A stretch of 64,000 nt of DNA. It comes from Actinophytocola algeriensis (GTDB lineage: Bacteria > Actinomycetota > Actinomycetes > Mycobacteriales > Pseudonocardiaceae). The position numbers were made by a program, and so were the translations under genes. The stretch is from the NCBI RefSeq assembly GCF_014203735.1, contig NZ_JACHJQ010000011.1, positions 248,001 to 312,000 on the forward strand, read 5' to 3'. The notes below the pieces were generated by a model. The model was not told where the DNA came from and searched no databases. It saw nothing but the letters and a program-made list of their open reading frames with translations. Positions 60,699-64,000 of the stretch are shown here, one piece after another (the first letter of the stretch is position 1; each line of letters starts with the position of its first letter).

Positions 60699-61139
60699 CT
60701 ACACGTGGATGAACAACGAGTGCGGTGATTCGGGCACCTCCGGCCAGTTCTCCACATGGCCGCGACGGTCCGGTACCGGGACCTCGTCCAGGGACTGACC
60801 GGGCCGCAGACCGCACAGCACGGCCACTTCGTCCACACAGGCCTCGACCCAGCCGAGTTCCCTCAGGCTGCACAACATCCCGTGCGAGCGCTCACCCCGG
60901 TAGGCGCGGTTGCGCATCTTCTTCGGCTTCTCCCGGCCCTCGACGAGGACACGGGCGCCGGGCAGGGCCACCGGCACCAGGTCGCCAGGGGACAACATGC
61001 GGACGCCGCCGAACACGATCTGGACGACATCGTGCGTGTCATCAACGCGAACGTGTGACAGCCAGATTTTTTCCGCGTTGGGGTGCACCCAGATTTCCGA
61101 AATTTCACCCACAACGGCCCCAGTGGTGCCAATGATCAC
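60699..61139 (-). CDS. Stand-alone tRNA-binding (PheT N-terminal/Trbp111-like) domain protein
   Basis: The 146-residue protein is one OB-fold tRNA-binding domain: VVGEISEIWVHPNAEKIWL, VQIVFGGVRMLSPGDLVPVA, RNRAYRGERSHGMLCSLREL. This matches the Trbp111/YtpR/PheT N-terminal family that binds the tRNA outer corner, but here it is not part of a synthetase. The C-terminal 45 residues (DEVAVLCGLRPGQSLDEVP) resemble the linker after that domain in PheT. GTG 61139 lies just 6 bases after a good -10 (TATAGT on the minus strand), so a leaderless transcript is likely. It is next to an HTH regulator and a TIR gene. Confidence 0.85.
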   Translation of the reverse strand: MIIGTTGAVVGEISEIWVHPNAEKIWLSHVRVDDTHDVVQIVFGGVRMLSPGDLVPVALPGARVLVEGREKPKKMRNRAYRGERSHGMLCSLRELGWVEACVDEVAVLCGLRPGQSLDEVPVPDRRGHVENWPEVPESPHSLFIHV

Positions 61140-61145
61140 CGGGAG

Positions 61146-61174
61146 ACTATAAATAGATATGGACCGAATGTCTG
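61146..61174 (-). promoter_or_regulatory. Candidate promoter giving a leaderless transcript
   Basis: On the minus strand, CAGACA (61174-61169) and TATAGT (61151-61146) are spaced 17 bp apart, immediately before GTG 61139. The expected transcription start coincides with the start codon. The -35 sits just past the HTH gene stop. Confidence 0.4.
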
Positions 61175-61175
61175 G

Positions 61176-62117
61176 TTAGGACTGGCGCGATCCCACAATA
61201 GAGTGAACTCCGGTCGAGTTCCATAACTTTTCGAACGCCTCGTGCGCGCGCTCGGTGTAGTCAGGACTCATGAGCATGTCAGCGCTCGAGTGATCATTGG
61301 GGCTGTTGAGATATCCCAACCAGGCCCCGTTGAGCAGGAACTTGCTGAACTGTGCGAACAACCACGGCTCTTCCACGGCGAAGGTCACCGCGTCGAGGTG
61401 GTACAGCCCCATGCCGGTCTGTACCGGCATGGCCGAGGTGCGGAAGGCGCAGCTCTCGTTGAGGCGGTCGCCGCCGACCGCGTTCGCGATCAGGTTGCGG
61501 AAGTCGCGCACCTCGTCCGAGTGGATGGTCATTTCGCCCGCGAGCAGGAACCGATAACCGCAGCCGCGCGCGAGGTTGGTCGTCACCGCGTTGAAGAACT
61601 GCCCCGGCAGTGCTTCACCGCTGGCCAGCGTGATGACATTCGGGCTCAGGTCCGTGGCGATGATGTCCGCCTGCCTGCAGTACCGCTCCATCCGCAGGAT
61701 CTCGTCCTGGCCGATGAGCCCTTCGATGCCTGCCGTCCTCGAATCCAGGATCTCGGTGGCCACCTCGTCGATCCGGTCCACGAGCAGGCGCCCGATGCGC
61801 GCCACCAGCTCGGAGTGCCTGCTGGTGCGGCTCTTGATGTCGGTGAAGGCGTGCTCGACGTAGCGCGCGATCGAGCTGTGGTCGTCAGGGGCGCGCATCG
61901 GTTCGCCGTAGACGAGGTAGTCCAGGCTCACGTTGAAGAAGTCCGCCAACGCGGTCAGTTTCTCGAAGCTGGGCCGGGTCCGGCCGCGGGTGTACTGCGA
62001 CAGGGCGGCCGCGGTCACGCCGACGGCTTCGAGAATCGGTCCTCGATTTCGCGTGTACCCGCCGCGCTCGATGAGGCTGTTGAGCATCTCCGCCAGCTTG
62101 ACTTCCCTGTGGTCCAC
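61176..62117 (-). CDS. XRE-type HTH regulator with a large C-terminal domain
   Basis: The 313-residue protein has an N-terminal lambda-repressor-like HTH (about 5-70): GGYTRNRGPILEAVGVTAAA, LSQYTRGRTRPSFEKLTALA, FFNVSLDYLVYG. A central linker and a mixed alpha/beta C-terminal domain follow (DIIATDLSPNVITLASGE, GCGYRFLLAGEMTIHSDEV, GMGLYHLDAVTFAVEEPWL) that I do not recognise; it may sense a ligand or hold a phospholipase-D-like fold, without certainty. The start is GTG 62117 with AGGGGG about 8 bases upstream. It is divergent from the TIR gene across a 255-bp AT-richer gap and probably controls one or both. Confidence 0.85.
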   Translation of the reverse strand: MDHREVKLAEMLNSLIERGGYTRNRGPILEAVGVTAAALSQYTRGRTRPSFEKLTALADFFNVSLDYLVYGEPMRAPDDHSSIARYVEHAFTDIKSRTSRHSELVARIGRLLVDRIDEVATEILDSRTAGIEGLIGQDEILRMERYCRQADIIATDLSPNVITLASGEALPGQFFNAVTTNLARGCGYRFLLAGEMTIHSDEVRDFRNLIANAVGGDRLNESCAFRTSAMPVQTGMGLYHLDAVTFAVEEPWLFAQFSKFLLNGAWLGYLNSPNDHSSADMLMSPDYTERAHEAFEKLWNSTGVHSIVGSRQS

Positions 62118-62372
62118 TTGATCCCCCTAGGAGGAGGACCGCTTAACTCACGCCTTGTTCGGTTCGTTATTTAGGTGAGCTTTACAAGGCTGTAGTAGAG
62201 CTGCACGGCCACGCTGGACATTGACGTTATCTGGCCTAATATAAACCAGCAGGCAAGCCAAACTACAGGGTCCACCAGGGATGGGTGGCAATTGTCAGTC
62301 GCCGCCGCCCGCTGAGCTTGATTGACAAAAGTGGGACATCGTTCCGGGAGTATTTGTCTGGAGGGCGGATCG
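62118..62372. other. AT-richer divergent control region (HTH regulator / TIR gene)
   Basis: No gene is supported. The gap contains AT-rich tracts (TTATTTAG near 62168, AATATAAA near 62238) that are unusual for this window. A perfect TTGACA (62322-62327) points to the TIR gene, though no -10 lies at normal spacing. It is a likely regulatory region and possible transfer boundary. Confidence 0.45.
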
Positions 62373-64000
62373 ATGATGGTAAGTGGCGACAACGAACACG
62401 GAATCCATGTTGCGTCCAGGAATGATGCGTCCACGGTCAGGAACGACCTCTGTCGCGTCTTTGTTTCCTACGCACGGGTCGACGAGCCGCACCGGGTCCG
62501 GTTGAACGTGCACCTCGCACCGTTGGTGCGGGAAGGGCTCATCGACCTCTGGAGCGACCGGGCCATCGCGCCCGGATCCGACTGGGAGCGGGACATCGAG
62601 CGTGAGGTGGCCGTCGCGGACATCGTCCTGCTGTTGGTCACGCCGGATTTCGTCGCGTCCGTGTACTGCTTCGAGAAGGAGCTGGCCGAGGTGCTGCGCC
62701 GCCACGAGGAGGACGGGGTGCTGATCCTCCCGGTGCTGGTGAAGCCGGTCGACCTCGCCACCATGCCGTTCGCGAAGTTCCAGGCGTTGCCGCTCGACCT
62801 GCGGCCCGTCAGCGCGTGGCCGGACCCCGACGAGGCCTGGCTGCAGGTGGCGCGCGGCATCCGCCAGGCCGTCGACGACATCTCCCGCGGCCGCGTGTCC
62901 TTCCCGGCCCAGCGCACCGACGAACCGCGGACGACCCTCGGTCGCGAACCGCACGCCTACTACGGCACCGGCAATTGCGTCGTGGACGGGCCGGTCGCCG
63001 ACGTCGAATGGGTGCCGCTCAACGAGGACGTCGACGACACGCGGTTCGACAACCTCGTCCCGCTGAACCGCCGCCACCGGGCGCGGTCGGACGGGCCGCG
63101 GCGCGCGCACTTCCGGTTCGGGATCGACCTCATCGCCGAGAACCTGTTCCACAGTGCCCGCAAGCACTTCCACGCCGGCGTGCCCGCGCTCGCGTTCGGG
63201 TGCGCACGCCTGGGTGACGTGCTCGCGTCCCATTACCCGTACGCGTTCGAAGCGCACGAAGGGGACGAGTGGGCCTTCCTCGCCCAGTCCCTGTTCTACC
63301 TGCCCTACCGGCAGAACAAAGCGCTGCTCGACGCCACCCTCCAGCGCATCCGCAAGCGGCTCGCCATCAACAGCAACTGTCCCGACGCCGGCCGGGCAGC
63401 GCTGCTGCTGGCCGTCGCGAACCTCTACCAGGACCTCGGCAAGTGGGCCACCGCTGAGGAGCTGTACGACCAGGTGCTCGCGCACAAGCCGGCGCCGTTC
63501 ATGCAGGTGGCGGCGATCCGGCGGCGGGCGGTGGGGCGGATCTTCCGCGGCGCGACCCACCAGGCGATGGAACGTGACTTCCGCCGTGTCGGCGACTACG
63601 AGACCAGCGCCGACCTGGCCGTCTCCCTCGCCATCTCGCAAGGCTGGTGGCACCTCGCGCACGCACGCCCAGAACAGGCGCTCCGGCTGCTGGAGCCGTT
63701 CGACGACGACGAGGCCGTGCACAGCCCGCACAACTCGATCGAGTTGAAGCTCACCCAGGCGTCCGCGCTGATCGCGCTCGGGCTGGGCTGCGGCGCGCAG
63801 CTGCGGTTCGTCGAGGAGCGGGCCAGGGGAACAGCTCACCTGCGGCCGGTGTTCACCGAGTACATAGCGCCGCTGATACTCAGCACGCGGCTGGCCGACG
63901 CGGTCGAGTCGCACGCCGGAACCGTGGTCGCGCCCGCTGGGCTGGACGCCACGGCGGACGCGTTGCTCACCGCGCGGGGGACGACGGTCGCGGGGCGGCC
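62373..64000 (+). CDS. TIR-domain protein with C-terminal helical repeat region, incomplete at window end
   Basis: The frame is open from ATG 62373 (GGAGGG 7 bases upstream; ATG 62376 also possible) to the last base, over 540 codons with no stop, so the gene is cut by the window. Residues about 28-170 are a TIR domain: RVFVSYARVDEPHRVRLNV, LIDLWSDRAIAPGSDWE, DIVLLLVTPDFVASVYC and the likely catalytic Glu103 in CFEKELAEVL, followed by ILPVLVKPVDL. After about 180 there is a region of helical, TPR-like repeats (AALLLAVANLYQDLGKWATA, EELYDQVLAHKP). TIR domains of this kind are often NAD-cleaving enzymes in defence or signalling. Function and partner are unproven. Confidence 0.85.
   Translation, partial: MMVSGDNEHGIHVASRNDASTVRNDLCRVFVSYARVDEPHRVRLNVHLAPLVREGLIDLWSDRAIAPGSDWERDIEREVAVADIVLLLVTPDFVASVYCFEKELAEVLRRHEEDGVLILPVLVKPVDLATMPFAKFQALPLDLRPVSAWPDPDEAWLQVARGIRQAVDDISRGRVSFPAQRTDEPRTTLGREPHAYYGTGNCVVDGPVADVEWVPLNEDVDDTRFDNLVPLNRRHRARSDGPRRAHFRFGIDLIAENLFHSARKHFHAGVPALAFGCARLGDVLASHYPYAFEAHEGDEWAFLAQSLFYLPYRQNKALLDATLQRIRKRLAINSNCPDAGRAALLLAVANLYQDLGKWATAEELYDQVLAHKPAPFMQVAAIRRRAVGRIFRGATHQAMERDFRRVGDYETSADLAVSLAISQGWWHLAHARPEQALRLLEPFDDDEAVHSPHNSIELKLTQASALIALGLGCGAQLRFVEERARGTAHLRPVFTEYIAPLILSTRLADAVESHAGTVVAPAGLDATADALLTARGTTVAGR

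Noticed and set aside
62322-62327. Strong promoter for the TIR gene
   Set aside because: TTGACA is perfect, but no acceptable -10 lies 16-19 bases downstream, so it is only mentioned as a weak hint.
62295-63914. 539-codon minus-strand frame over the TIR gene
   Set aside because: The plus frame is open to the window end and shows a clear TIR domain with good start signals; the minus frame has no recognisable domain.

Overview
The window is high-GC actinobacterial DNA with dense gene packing, frequent GTG/TTG starts and many 1-4 bp stop/start overlaps. The gene set (LpqY-SugABC, ESX-4-type secretion genes next to rplM-rpsI-glmM, then glmS, nnrDE, alr and tsaE/B/D) points to Mycobacteriales/Pseudonocardiales. 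The many PPE/PE/EspG-like and WXG proteins and the intergenic repeats suggest Pseudonocardiaceae (inference; no rRNA gene is present to confirm it).

Region 1 (1-13.2 kb) is general metabolism: a slipin, an acyl-CoA dehydrogenase flanked by two paralogous unknown proteins, a small zinc-ribbon protein (1851-2021), a YflT-type stress membrane protein, the complete lpqY-sugA-sugB-sugC trehalose importer operon, a DMT transporter, a DUF998-like membrane protein, an I36-type inhibitor-like secreted protein, and an overlapping ParB-like/metallophosphoesterase pair.

Region 2 (13.3-29.5 kb) is a type VII secretion locus. Two tandem [PPE-like, PE-like, EspG-like] cassettes are followed by mycP and eccD (minus strand), divergent eccC, an Hsp70/Rv3446c-like membrane protein, a small acidic protein and two WXG100 genes. 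Order and position next to rplM-rpsI-glmM match the M. tuberculosis ESX-4 locus, but the place of eccB4 is taken by the two cassettes, and neither eccB nor eccE is visible.

Region 3 (29.5-33.1 kb) holds a lipoprotein gene, then rplM, rpsI and glmM.

Region 4 (33.1-44.7 kb) is an 11.5-kb cluster of predicted type VII substrates: small helical WXG-like proteins, three very large WXG proteins with Gly/Pro-rich tails and a recurring ~37-residue repeat, and small acidic-tailed proteins. Inserted in this chain, translationally coupled on both sides, are an acyl carrier protein, a complete ketosynthase and a ketosynthase-like protein that has lost all three catalytic residues. This is the most unusual feature of the window.

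Region 5 (44.9-56.0 kb) is conserved housekeeping: an alpha/beta hydrolase, glmS, nnrDE, alr, a membrane-anchored hydrolase, tsaE, a HAD phosphatase, tsaB, rimI, tsaD, a TIGR01777-type epimerase and a DUF4873-like protein. glmM and glmS supply UDP-GlcNAc, alr supplies D-alanine, and tsaB/D/E with rimI make up the tRNA t6A and ribosomal acetylation set.

Region 6 (56.3-64.0 kb) carries a secreted peptidoglycan amidase, a membrane-anchored exported protein, a PhoD-type phosphatase, and a small module: a stand-alone tRNA-binding-domain protein, an HTH regulator, and a divergent TIR-domain protein that runs off the window end. Convergent gene junctions repeatedly carry the same short GC-rich hairpin repeats.
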